In this document: positions 34,601 to 44,100 of the stretch, in pieces
Position numbering within the stretch: the first letter of the stretch is position 1
Layout: each line of letters begins with the position of its first letter
Assembly: GCA_949358305.1 (NCBI GenBank)
Contig: OX442315.1
Span: 34,684,427-34,748,426 of the forward strand
Direction: 5' to 3'
DNA length: 64,000 nt
Source: Strigamia acuminata
Lineage: Eukaryota; Arthropoda; Chilopoda; Geophilomorpha; Linotaeniidae
Notes under the pieces: generated by a model
Told to the model about the DNA's origin: nothing
Databases searched by the model: none
The model's input: only the letters and a program-made list of their open reading frames with translations
Translations under genes and position numbers: made by a program

Positions 34601-37001
34601 GCTACAAGCAACAATGTAAACCCCTAACAATCTGACACTTGTACAAAACTATCCTTAAGTGTGAACAATTGATTTCAGATTTGTAGAACTTAGACTTGTA
34701 GAAAATGATAAGTTCTAGAAAAGTGGTTTAAGTGTGAACATAGCATAATAATAATATTTGTGAAGATTAACGTGCCATTACCAAAACCCCTACCAGTACC
34801 TTAGATCATAGTGCAGTCTCCAGCATTAGGCCATCTGATGGTATCCGCTATTATTTCTATGACAATACAGTAAGTCAAACGGAAGCAAATGCAATGTGTA
34901 GACAAAATGGGCACAACCTTGTCATTGTCGATGATACATAAACAAGTGATTTTCTTACAGCAGAAATTAAAAACAAAAATAGAAGTAAGTGTACGATGAG
35001 ACTCAGGGCTGGACTGGAAACAAATTTATTACCAGGAAATCTGGACAGGTCGAGCCATGGTAACAAATTTATACCTGGTAATCTGAATAGATTGGGCCAC
35101 AACAGAAGGAAAAATGGAAACTTACAGCATATACATTCCAGATCTTGCTCGTCTCGTAATTTTGGTCTCGGAGATCTCAGTTTCTTTTACTCTCAGGATC
35201 TCGGTCTTGGCAAAACGAGATTTTATTATTATAAGATATAAAAAAAAATGTGTAATTCACGTTACGAGTCGTAAAGTCATTTGTACGTTTTTTATTGTTT
35301 CTCGTAACAGCTAAGCCCTTTAACGTTCACTTTGTGCTATAACAGTTCTAGAAATTTTTTACCCTAAAAAATGTTGGTTTCTTTCAAAAGCCCGCCTGAT
35401 AGCGCTTCTCGGTTTTGGGACCTTCTGATCTCGTCTCGAAAAACCGAGACTTGAAAACGACCCATACGCTGGAAGTATACTTACAGCATCACAGGCCAAT
35501 GGAAAATTCCTGGTATTTCGCCAGGCAGGTCCAGCACTGATTAGACTTTGAATGAAAAATATAAAATCTGCCAATTGCAAAATTGCTATTTTAATTCAAT
35601 GTAAATTAATTTTCAGATTATTGGATCGGCGGTGAAGCTTATTCCATAAAACAAGACCATAACCAGTATGTGTATTGGAAGTGGAACAACACCGGCCTTG
35701 ATATAGCATTTGAAAATTGGTGTCCAAACCAGATGACCACAAAAAATCTTCCATGTGCATATGTTAATGCTGCAGTAACAAATGCTTGTTGGATGTATTC
35801 AAACTGCCAAAGAACTAATGATGTTTCAGGTTTCATCGGCGAAGATAGAATAAATCATTCGCCTGATTATGATATCATAATGTACAAAGGTCACGAGTAC
35901 TTGTTGTACAATAAAAATCAGAAAAGAAGTAGTTGGTATGAAGCTAGAGAAACATGTCGAAGTAAGAACAAGAATCTTCTTATTCTTGACAGCAATGAAA
36001 AAATTGACTTTTACAACAGAATATTACGAAACAAAAAAATTAGTAAGTTCATAGCCATATTCAAAAAGTCATGTTTTAAATGGCGTAGGTGTTTGTATTT
36101 TTGGTTTTGTATTTTTTACGACACAAAACAAAAACCCAAACACCTAAACACTTGTTACACAACTTGTTGAAAGCAGCTAGTGATTTTTTTGTAAAGAAAT
36201 AATTTTGTTACATTTTAGTTGTTTTGAACTTCTCTTACAGCCATTTGGATCGGATTGGAAATCTACTCTCAAATGGTAGATAATAACAAATATTTGTATT
36301 GGCGTTGGGCTGGAACAGGAGACAGTGTAACTTTCAACAATTGGTGTGATCACAAGACTCAGCAGACAGACGGAATATGTGGTTACATCACACTTGATAC
36401 CATGTGTTGGATGGTAGAAAAGTGCATACAAAATAATATAATGGGTTTTGTTTGTGAAGATAAAATTGCTATCTCCAAAACTCCTACCATTATCAAACCT
36501 ACAACTTCTATCAAATGGCATCGTCCAAGCAATAGTAATACTCCAGATGACGGTACTTACTATTACTTCTATGACAATACAGTCAGTCAATCAGAAGCAA
36601 ATGGAATATGTCGACGCAATGGGCACAACCTTGTGACTATTGACGATGTACAAACATGTGACTTTCTTACGGCAGAAATAAAAAAGAAAAAGAAAAGTAG
36701 GTATTAGGTAGGACTTGACAATGGGACACAAGATGTTTAATTCAATTCAATTAAACTTTTAGATTATTGGATTGGTGCAGAAGCTTATAATGTGAAACAA
36801 GGACAGAATGAATACATTCATTGGAAGTGGAACAACACTGGCCTTGATATATCTTACGAAAATTGGTGTCCAAACCAGGTTGTGACAGGGAATCTTCCTT
36901 GTGCATATATTAATTATGCAGATATAAAAGCTTGCTGGATGTTTTCCAATTGTCAGAAAAGTGAAGACATTACAGGCTTCATTGGTGAAAATAAAATATA
37001 G
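28436..37001 (+). CDS. C-type lectin array gene 2 (12 exons, 1653 aa, 11 CTLDs, secreted)
   Basis: Joined exons: 28436-28664, 28736-29146, 29292-29870, 29952-30359, 30430-30858, 32027-32443, 32513-32971, 33058-33489, 33556-34032, 35617-36042, 36241-36696, 36763-37001. The sum is 4962 nt, exactly 1654 codons with the stop, and every intron is phase 1. I start at 28436 because the earlier in-frame ATG at 28343 is followed by a stop in the duplicated gene 3 leader. Residues 1-20 or so form a signal peptide (FLVLANLFIVSL core). Eleven CTLDs are assembled across junctions. The first two exons are divergent; from exon 4, A and B types alternate. There is no membrane anchor. A broken B exon at 34038-34984 must be skipped. 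The gene ends at a stop inside an A exon. Confidence 0.85.
28736..29146 (+). CDS. Gene 2 exon 2 (divergent)
   Basis: FWLGLMSF, DNWCANQ, KCWRSSHY, YTICEEK, then LYFFYESTG, FFDAYRMCKMN. Recognisable CTLD halves with reduced internal conservation. Donor GTCAGT. Confidence 0.8.
29292..29870 (+). CDS. Gene 2 exon 3: CTLD back half, long Thr/Pro linker, CTLD front half
   Basis: FWIGLKSY, WHWNST, NWCAPEG, QCWQTGVC, GFICESK, then about 45 residues of repeated TTTTTTTKP, a mucin-like linker. It ends HYYFYDGSVSQPEANAIC. Its latter part is the source of gene 3 exon 1. Confidence 0.87.
29952..30359 (+). CDS. Gene 2 exon 4 (type A, keeps last cysteine)
   Basis: YWIGAEKVINSHNDWKWSN, QNWCRHD, DCWRYSDC, GFICED, HEYLLYYKN. 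Shorter than other A exons (136 codons). Paralogue: 43555-43962. Confidence 0.88.
30430..30858 (+). CDS. Gene 2 exon 5 (type B)
   Basis: VWIGLETV, YWHWAGTGYN, KWCTSS (Asn of NWC changed to Lys), CWMAERC, FVCEDK, Pro-rich linker, RYYFYDILFASQ. Paralogue: 44029-44466. Confidence 0.88.
30890..31650. mobile_element. Candidate TIR element in gene 2 intron 5
   Basis: GGTTTCATTAATCAAGG at the left and ATAATGAAACCCCC at the right are inverted and resemble the termini of the elements at 41163 and 46282. The paralogous gene 3 intron lacks this block. Internal sequence has many GCAAAATCACAAA motifs. Confidence 0.4.
32027..32443 (+). CDS. Gene 2 exon 6 (type A)
   Basis: YWIGAEAYTDDNGYVHWKW, NWCPHQ, ACWMFSYC, GFIGED. 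Donor GTAAAT. Paralogue 45328-45744, with about 280 bp of upstream intron also duplicated (31740-32026 versus 45085-45327). Confidence 0.88.
32513..32971 (+). CDS. Gene 2 exon 7 (type B)
   Basis: VWIGLETY, NWRWSGIEND, NWCDQG, CWKAVKC, FVCEDK, Thr/Pro linker (TTTTPTPATPV), RYYFYEGTVSQ, AICRHNE. Confidence 0.88.
33058..33489 (+). CDS. Gene 2 exon 8 (type A)
   Basis: YWIGAELSTVQYD, YWKWNNTG, NWCPNQ, ACWKFSNC, GFIGED, HEYFVYNKN. Confidence 0.88.
33556..34032 (+). CDS. Gene 2 exon 9 (type B)
   Basis: VWLGLETY, YWRWAGTGYN, NWCDQN, CWKPERC, FVCQDK, then a duplicated linker block (LQKPTPKTPTTIP twice), RYYFYDNTVSQ, AICRQNE. Confidence 0.88.
34038..34984 (+). pseudogene. Dead type B lectin exon, split by a MITE
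   Basis: Left piece 34038-34113 matches the middle of exon 24106-24543 (GYIMIEHMCW). The right piece from about 34750 continues it (TPTSTLDHSA) but carries in-frame stops at 34768 and 34939. A 625-bp MITE lies between. The intact B exon 33556-34032 precedes it and an A exon follows, so skipping it preserves alternation. Confidence 0.85.
34119..34743. mobile_element. MITE inside dead lectin exon
   Basis: Inverted ends CTATGTTCACACTTAAACC and GGTTTAAGTGTGAACATAG, each extending to AAAAGTGG/CCACTTTT. No coding capacity. Flanking TAATA-like sequence may be the target duplication. Confidence 0.75.
35004..35539. mobile_element. hAT-like non-autonomous element in gene 2 intron 9
   Basis: Same family as 24563-25022. 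CAGGGCTGGACTGG...GGTCCAGCACTG is flanked by ATGAGACT / ATTAGACT (7 of 8). It was probably duplicated along with the exons around it. Confidence 0.65.
35617..36042 (+). CDS. Gene 2 exon 10 (type A)
   Basis: YWIGGEAYSIKQDHNQ, YWKWNNTG, NWCPNQ, ACWMYSNC, GFIGED, HEYLLYNKN. The front part resembles gene 1 exon e; the downstream intron resembles that after 56045-56470. Confidence 0.88.
36241..36696 (+). CDS. Gene 2 exon 11 (type B)
   Basis: IWIGLEIY, YWRWAGTGDS, NWCDHK, CWMVEKC, FVCEDK, short linker with KWHRPSNS, YYYFYDNTVSQ, GICRRNG. Donor GTAGGT. Confidence 0.88.
36763..37001 (+). CDS. Gene 2 terminal exon (truncated type A)
   Basis: YWIGAEAYNVKQGQNE, HWKWNNTG, NWCPNQ, ACWMFSNC, GFIGENKI then TAG at 36999. 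In its paralogue 26102-26527 the same codon is CAG. The stop falls just after the CTLD is complete, so the protein still ends cleanly. Confidence 0.85.
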
Positions 37002-37109
37002 CACACAGCTGACTACAATTTGAAAATTCGCAAAGTTAATTTATATTGTAACATATCTTGATTGAAACCGATAATATTTACTAATTTTGTTGGTTTTCTG
37101 GATCCTCAA

Positions 37110-37115
37110 AATAAA
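37110..37115 (+). terminator. Polyadenylation signal of gene 2
   Basis: AATAAA 109 bp after the stop, in sequence that replaced the missing half of the exon. Confidence 0.5.
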
Positions 37116-37444
37116 ACATGCCTTTTTAGGTTAAGAACAATTTTTTTGTAATTTCTTGGGGTTACATTTCAATATTCAAGGTAACAAAAGAAATTTTAGC
37201 ATAATTTACAACCCTTTTAGTTGACTTCGTGTTATGCGTCATTCATCATAGCTCAAAAACTCCTGCTGAATGTTGGCTTTTCCATACATCAATGCCTCAT
37301 TCCACTCGAACACGCAAGTCCCTGCGTCTTACTGTACTAAAACACCCAGGGGCGTATCTAGCTTTTTGGGGGCCCTGTGCATGAGGTTTTTTCGAGGCCC
37401 CTTTATCAAAATATATATATATATATATATACATCCTATATATA

Positions 37445-39173
37445 CAGGGTGAACAAAAAGTCTGTATCTTTACTTAATATTTCTGAAAGTGCTGATAATG
37501 CATCTAATCTGATGATGGCAAAGTACTAAAGTTGGGTGGGGAAATCTTTTGGTGACCCGAAATTTGACCTTGGCATGTTCCTTCAAGGTCATTGGGAAAT
37601 TATCTCGGAAACCGTTAGAGATAAACAGAAATTTCCAATTGTTAACTTGTAGACCATCATTTGTTTAGTCTAAAAATGACTAATCCTCAAATCTTTTGTA
37701 CTAAAATTTTTTAAGAAAATTGCAATTTTCTAAAGTAGTCACAAATCAAAGAAAAAATGCCCCAAATTAAAAAAGTGTCAAAAACGTGCTGATTAGACGT
37801 AAAATAACCCAAAAAATCGATTCCCCTAGTTGGAATTTGCATATCTGGCATCGTTGCAGAGATATGGGCAGAAAACTGAATTTTTGAAAAGAAATTTTAA
37901 GAAATTTTAAGAAATGTGACCGGCTGCCCACACAGTCTGTCACTTCACTGCAACACACGGCGCTTCCCAGCTCTCGCGCACCTCGTGTGTTTCTCGTGCG
38001 CGACCTGGCGCGGTCCCCCGCACTAGGTGGAGCTGTCGGTTGTTGGCTCCGGCCAATTGGGAACCGGAAGTGCCCCTTCCGGAAGTGGTGGGCCCCGCAG
38101 TAGCCCGACAGTTGATTCTTGACCAGCATGGCGAACGGTCGTGTTCCGACCTTCTTCGCAATGCCGATCGTAGGAGAGACCCGAAGGACCGACGCAGCAA
38201 TGCTGTCGCCGGTCGGGACCTGAGCGTCCAACACGCCGTGTTCGCCGCACGTTTCTAAAGAACGTTGCGACGACGCGGCACAAACTGCAATAACCGATCT
38301 CGCGTGTCATGGCAATCTACCGATTGCCGTGACACGTGGTCAATCAGGAATAGCGGCAAAACCGCTATTACATTTGGGAAATACACCTTGAGACACCATA
38401 TCATACCCCTAGACAACAATAAAGCAATAACCAAAACCTAAACTTGTGTCTTTTGTGTATTTCGTGGGATTATTCATCGTGTGTGTTGCGTCCAGCGCCT
38501 CGCGGTCCTCCCCAGACCACGTGGCGTCCGTCCGAACACTCACAGAAAATTGGCAATTTTCTAAAGTTGACACAAGTTTTTCATAAAAAAGGATTTCCTA
38601 TTCCAATTCCAATATCCGATCCCAATCCCAATCCCTTTTTTGTGTTGTGTGTGCTGTATCCTTATTTATGAAAAACTTGTGTCAACTTTAGAAAATTGCC
38701 AATTTTCTTAAAATTTCTTAAAATTTCTTTTCAAAAATTCAGTTTTCTGCCCATATCTCTGCAACGGTGCCAGATATGCAAATTCCAACTAGGGGAATCG
38801 ATTTTTTTGGTCATTTTACGTCTAATCAGCACGTTTTTGACACTTTTTCAATTTGGAGCATTTTTTCTTTGACTTATGTCTACTTTAGGAAATTTCGATT
38901 TTCTTAAAAAATTTTAGTACAAAAGATTTGAGGATTAGTCATTTTTAGACTAAACAAATGATGGTCTACAAGTTTACAATTGGAAATTTCTGTCTATCTC
39001 TAACGGTTTCCGAGATAATTTCCCAATGACCTTGAAGGAACATCCCAAGGTCAAATTTCGGGTCACCAAAAGATTTCCCCACCCAACTTTAGTACTTTGC
39101 CATCATCAGATTAGATGTATTGTCAGCACTTTCAGAAATATTAAGTAAAGATACAGAGTTTTTGTTCACCCTG
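37445..39173. mobile_element. ACAGGGTG-family foldback element with ~480-bp inverted arms
   Basis: Starts CAGGGTGAACAAAAAGTCTG, ends GTTTTTGTTCACCCTG, flanked by TA on each side. Arms 37445-37914 and about 38690-39173 are near-perfect reverse complements. The inner part (about 38550-38690) is another palindrome (GGCAATTTTCTAAAGTTGAC). It is inserted in the hAT element. Confidence 0.85.
37915..38544. repeat. Solo LTR (630 bp) nested in the foldback element
   Basis: Starts TGTGACCGGCTG, ends ACACTCACA, with 4-bp target duplication GAAA (37911-37914 and 38545-38548). AATAAA lies near 38418. TG...CA ends and a 4-bp duplication fit a Ty3/gypsy LTR left by recombination. It is GC-rich relative to its host. 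Confidence 0.8.
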
Positions 39174-39431
39174 TATATATAGTTAAAAAGACACAATGAC
39201 TTAAATACAGCAGTTTCCGTTCCGGAAACCACCAAATGACATAACCACCGAATGACATAAGATGCTCAACGACAACAAAGATGTCAAGATGGATGTCAAA
39301 TTTTTACACTTATACGTTTTATTGCTTCATAAAACATAACATACTAGCACATTGTGTTGTGTCTTGGGGGCCCCCTAGAACTATTTGCGCTTATGTAGAT
39401 CCGCCCCTGAAAACACCAGTTTTTACACATG

Positions 39432-39603
39432 ATATTATATGATATTATGTACAAAGGTTATGAATATTTATTGCACTATTAAAATCATGTTATGAACAAT
39501 CGGTTCGAAGCTAAAGCCGAATGTCAGAGTAAAAATAAGGAACTTCTTACTCTTGACAATAATGAAAAAATTGATTTTTTTCAATGGTGTATTGCAAACA
39601 AAA
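39432..39603 (+). pseudogene. Relic of the lost half of the gene 2 terminal exon
   Basis: Matches the second half of exon 26102-26527 (MYKGYEYL..., CRSKNKELLTLDNN) but has an in-frame TAA after HY and an extra T in the run before FNGV. It is separated from 36763-37001 by the hAT nest and about 330 bp of other sequence. It abuts the minisatellite. Confidence 0.8.
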
Positions 39604-39607
39604 AATA

Positions 39608-40523
39608 TAATTTTTCCTCCAAAAACTGAATTTTTCCTCCAAAAACTGAATTTTTGCTCCGAAAAATGAATTTTTGCTCCGAAAAATGAATTTTTGCTCC
39701 GAAAAATGAATTTTTGCTCCGAAAAATGAATTTTTGCTCCGAAAAATGAATTTTTGCTCCGAAAAATGAATTTTTGCTCCGAAAAATGAATTTTTGCTCC
39801 GAAAAATGAATTTTTGCTCCGAAAAATGAATTTTTGCTCCGAAAAATGAATTTTTGCTCCGAAAAATGAATTTTTGCTCCGAAAACTGAATTTTTGCTAA
39901 GAAAACTGAATTTTTGCTCCGAAACTGAATTTTTGCTCCGAAAACTGAATTTTTGCTCCGAAAACTGAATTTTTGCTCCGAAAACTGAATTTTTGCTCAA
40001 AAAACTGAATTTTTTTCCGAAAACTAAATTTTTGCTTCTAAAACTGAATTTTTGCTCCGAAAACTGAATTTTTGCTCCTAAAACTGAATTTTTGCTCCAA
40101 AAACTGAATTTTTGCTCCAAAAACTGAATTTTTGCTCCAAAAACTGAATTTTTGCTCCAAAAACTGAATTTTTGCTCCAAAAACTGAATTTTTGCTCCAA
40201 AAACTGAATTTTTGCTCCAAAAACTGAATTTTTGCTCCAAAAACTGAATTTTTGCTCCAAAAACTGAATTTTTGCTCCAAAAACTGAATTTTTGCTCCAA
40301 AAACTGAATTTTTGCTCCAAAAACTGAATTTTTGCTCCAAAAACTGAATTTTTGCTCCAAAAACTGAATTTTTGCTCCAAAAACTGAATTTTTGCTCCAA
40401 AAACTGAATTTTTGCTCCAAAAACTGAATTTTTGCTCCAAAAACTGAATTTTTGCTCCAAAAACTGAATTTTTGCTCCAAAAACTGAATTTTTGCTCCAA
40501 AAACTGAATTTTTGCTCCAAAAA
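39608..40523. repeat. 20-bp minisatellite upstream of gene 3 (about 45 copies)
   Basis: Unit AAAAACTGAATTTTTGCTCC, with a block of GAAAAATGAATTTTTGCTCC variants at the left. It is the same family as 27883-28130, expanded about fourfold. Because 20 is not a multiple of 3, all reverse frames give long artefactual ORFs with a 20-residue period. Confidence 0.95.
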
Positions 40524-40696
40524 ATGATTTTCTGAAAGATAAAACAAGGACAAAAAGCAAAAATTTTCTTGGGGAGGGGCCCGCCAAAGACCTGGCCTTT
40601 GGGCTCGCTTCAGGATGTGGGGGCCATAATTAAAATACAATTAACATTTTTAACATTCTTTTTTTAGTACTGTGTAAAATAACAAAGAAATATTAT

Positions 40697-40703
40697 TATA
40701 AAA
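40697..40703 (+). promoter_or_regulatory. TATA box of lectin gene 3
   Basis: TATAAAA in the 300-bp promoter block shared with gene 2, 135 bp upstream of the ATG. Confidence 0.65.
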
Positions 40704-40831
40704 CACTTCATTCATCTTGTTGAGTACCTACATTTGAAATGTAGCACACTCATATTACACTATTAATTGCATCCGACATGGATATTCAATACCATAAAAT
40801 ATTATTTTCACTTGCACACAGTGAATCTAAA

Positions 40832-41135
40832 ATGAGTTTCAATCCGAAATACTGTTTCTTAGTTCTGGCAAATTTGTTCATAGTTTCTCTCACTACCACA
40901 ACTCCAAAACCTACAACCACTACCACAACTAAAAAAACTACAACTACAACTAAGACCCCAATCACCAAAACAGTTCATACTACAGTTGATGGTGCTCACT
41001 ATTATTTCTACGACGGCTCAGTAAGTCATCTAGAAGCAAATGCAATTTGTCGACAAGCAGGACACACCCTTGTCACTATTGATGATGTGCAGATATCTAC
41101 TTTTCTTACAGCAGAAACTAAGAAGAAAGATAAAA
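40832..41135 (+). CDS. Gene 3 exon 1: signal peptide fused to Thr linker and CTLD front half
   Basis: The signal peptide matches gene 2 exon 1, then switches within codons to TTTTPKPTTTTTT of gene 2 exon 3. This is a deletion fusion that removed the first two CTLDs. Ends HYYFYDGSVSHLEANAIC. Confidence 0.86.
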
Positions 41136-44100
41136 GTAAGTATAAAATAGGTAATGAATAACTAAGGGGTTTCATTAAATGAGCGATTGTTGTGATTAGT
41201 TGATTATTGCAATAATCGTAATCACTTAATTATTGAGGGCCCAACAAAAATCTGATTATGTGATTATTGCTCCGATGGGCGGTATTGTTTAAATTGGGTG
41301 ATGGTACTACGAGCGACATGGGTTGGCGCGACACTCAAATTCGCACCTATGCATCGGGGTAGTTGCGTAACGAATGATTTAGCGCGACGTCGCTATTACG
41401 CATGGCGGTGGTATGACCTGGCGCGACATGTGTACGTATTACGTGGCGCGACACGTCTTTTCCGCTTTGGAGTCATTTTCAGTGCTGGACTGGCCCAGCG
41501 GGCTACCGGGTGGCCCGTCCCTGTCCACCCTAGCCTGTTCCTGTGGCCCGACCCATCCCGATTTCCTGGTACTAAATTTGTACCCAGTCCAGCCCTGGTC
41601 ATGTTTTGGACTCCTAAGCATAAGGGGGGGGGGCACTACCACCAAGTAGCTGAAATTAGTAGTAAATTGGTAAAAATGAGTTAAAACGTGCAAAAATAAG
41701 TTTAAAACGTGCAAAAATGAGTGAAAATGGGCTTGAAACGTGCAAAATTGGTTTAAAACGTGCAAAATTGGTTTAAAACGTGCAAAAATAGGTAAAACTG
41801 TGTTTGAAACAAGCAAACACGGTTAAAAACGCGCCAACCAATACGTCTGTCGCGCCAACAGATACACACGTTATTCGTTGTAGCGACGTCGCGCCAACCA
41901 ATACGTGTGTCGTGCCAACCAATGTCGCGCCCAGTACAGCAGCCCTTAAATTGTAACCTAGGTTAAAAAATAGTTCCTACAAATAATAATTGCAACTACC
42001 TAACTCGTTTCATATATTCAGTTTAACCTACCGTATTACCTCACATAAAGCGGCATGCCGTTGGGCATGGGTTTAGCCGGTTTTTAAAATTTTGTCCAAA
42101 AAGTGTATACCGGCATGCCGATATAAAACGAAACATGCCGGTGTAAGTGAAAAAACCTTTTCTTCTTGTTTTTTTTTAAAGAGCCCAGATGAATAATTAT
42201 ATTGAATTTTGGGTCTGAAATTTAAGTTTTATTGATATTCTGAAAATTACTACTAAAATTTGGGAAATGTTATACAAATTTCCTACATTTTGGACATCAA
42301 AAAATGATTTTTTTGGTTGTTTTGTCTAAATTCTTTAAAAAAAAATTCGTACTTACTTACACCGGCATGCCGTTATAAACAAGGTTTATCGGCATGCCGG
42401 TATAACTCGAATTATACCGGCATGCGGCTTAATGTGAGGTAATACGGTAAACTGAGCAGACTTTGTTATATTATGACCTTGTGTAGTTTAAGCGGGTCTG
42501 GCGCCGCCATGTTGGTTTCAGTTGAGAGAACACTTAAAATCGGCCCAAGTCAGCAGAAAATGGGGCGCATTTAGAGTCGCGAAAATGGGAATCGCGAATC
42601 CCGAAAACGCGAATTTTATTTTTGTTTGGCAATGTGTCGCGAATCTGATATAACGCGAATCTGATATGTCGCGATTACGTACTGCCGCAAATCCGGGAAT
42701 CGCAAAATTCGCGATTTAATTGGCTATCCAATTAAATCGCGAATCCGGGAATCGCGAATCGAGAAATTCGCGATTTAATTGCATAGCCAATTAAATCGCG
42801 AAACAACAACAAAACACCGAAAGAATCCCCGAAACCCTCGAAACGAACGTCCCAGAGACCAACAACAACATCAGGAACAACTATAACAACACCAACAACA
42901 ATAACAACAATACCAACAACGACGACGACGATCGAATCGAATCGAAACTGCGGGTGCGGCGCAAAAAGCCGCTCGCTGCACCCGAACAGCCCGACAACGG
43001 CAAAACGTGCTCCGTTTGCAACCGGACGTTCATCAACTCGCCGTACCTGCGCATCCACATTCCGTTCAGCTTCGACGGCTGACGATACAAGAAAGAAACT
43101 GACACATTCGCGAATCCAAAAATTGCTAATAACATTTCGCAATTACACCGATTCGCGATACGTCACACTAGCGATTTTTCGCGATTACACAGATTCGCGA
43201 TACGTGACTTTTGCGATTCTTGGATTCGCGAATGTGCCAGTTCGCGATACAATTCTTTAAATTCAGCAATCGCGAAATTAGCGATTACTGAAATTTGCGA
43301 TTTCTATTTTCGCGACAATAGCGCCACCCCCAGAAAATCATGGTTTGGGGTGATTACTTGATTAGTTGCGGAGTTGCTTATTTGATGAAATGATTATTCT
43401 CGGGATTCGTTGAATCCAGTCACATGACACATTAAGTATAATCGACTAATCAAAGTAATCAAAGTAATCAACTAATCGTTCATTTAATGAAACCCCTTAA
43501 CATAAATTCTGTTAGCTACAATGTTCACTCTTAATCTCAATTTTCAATTTTCAGATTATTGGATTGGCGCAGAAAAAGTGATAAACAGCCATAATGATTG
43601 GAAATGGATCAACACTGGCCTTGGTGTAGAGTATCAGAATTGGTGTACACACGACATTAAAGCAGACGATATCTGTTCATTTCTTACCGCTAAAGAAAAA
43701 AATGAGTGTTGGAAGTATTCAGATTGTAAGCAAACGGATTCTGTTAAAGGCTTCATTTGTGAAGATAGACTGAAACACACGCCCGAATACGATATTATAA
43801 TGTACAAAGGTCATGAATACTTGTTGTACTATAAAATTCACAAAAAGAATAGTTGGTACGAAGCTAGAGACATATGTCGAAATAAGAATAAGTATCTCAT
43901 CACTTTTGACAATGATGAAAAAATTCACTTTTTCAACGGAATATTCCGAGCTAAAAATTTGGGTAAGTTTGTAATTATTATAAACTAGTCGTTTTCTCAT
44001 ATTAGAATTTTTTGAATATCGCTTACAGCTGTTTGGATAGGATTAGAATCTTACTTTCACACAGCAGGCAATAATAAGTACATGCATTGGCATTGGGCTG

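Larger units (their letters stand above)
37347..39409. mobile_element. hAT-type element carrying nested insertions
   Basis: Ends CAGGGGCGTATCTA and GTAGATCCGCCCCTG are inverted. The 8-bp target duplication AAAACACC is perfect (37339-37346 and 39410-39417), a hAT hallmark. After removing the nested element the body is short and non-coding. Confidence 0.85.
41163..43499. mobile_element. TIR element in gene 3 intron 1, hosting three further insertions
   Basis: Inverted ends TAAGGGGTTTCATTAAATGA and TCATTTAATGAAACCCCTTA. Without the insertions it matches the ~494-bp copy at 46282-46775. Gene 2 lacks it in the paralogous intron (29871-29951). Confidence 0.8.

Noticed and set aside
37767-38310. 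Reverse-strand ORFs of 86-155 aa
   Set aside because: They lie across the solo LTR and foldback arm; the TG...CA ends and target duplication explain the sequence as non-coding.
39581-40640. Long reverse-strand ORFs (up to 299 aa) of repeated FWSKNSVFGAKIQFLEQK-type sequence
   Set aside because: They are readings of the 20-bp minisatellite. All three reverse frames are open for the same reason, and there is no promoter or unique sequence.
42732-43142. Reverse-strand ORF of 136 aa with a Val/Ile-rich run
   Set aside because: It is the antisense of Asn codon repeats in the captured fragment; the zinc-finger motif is on the plus strand.
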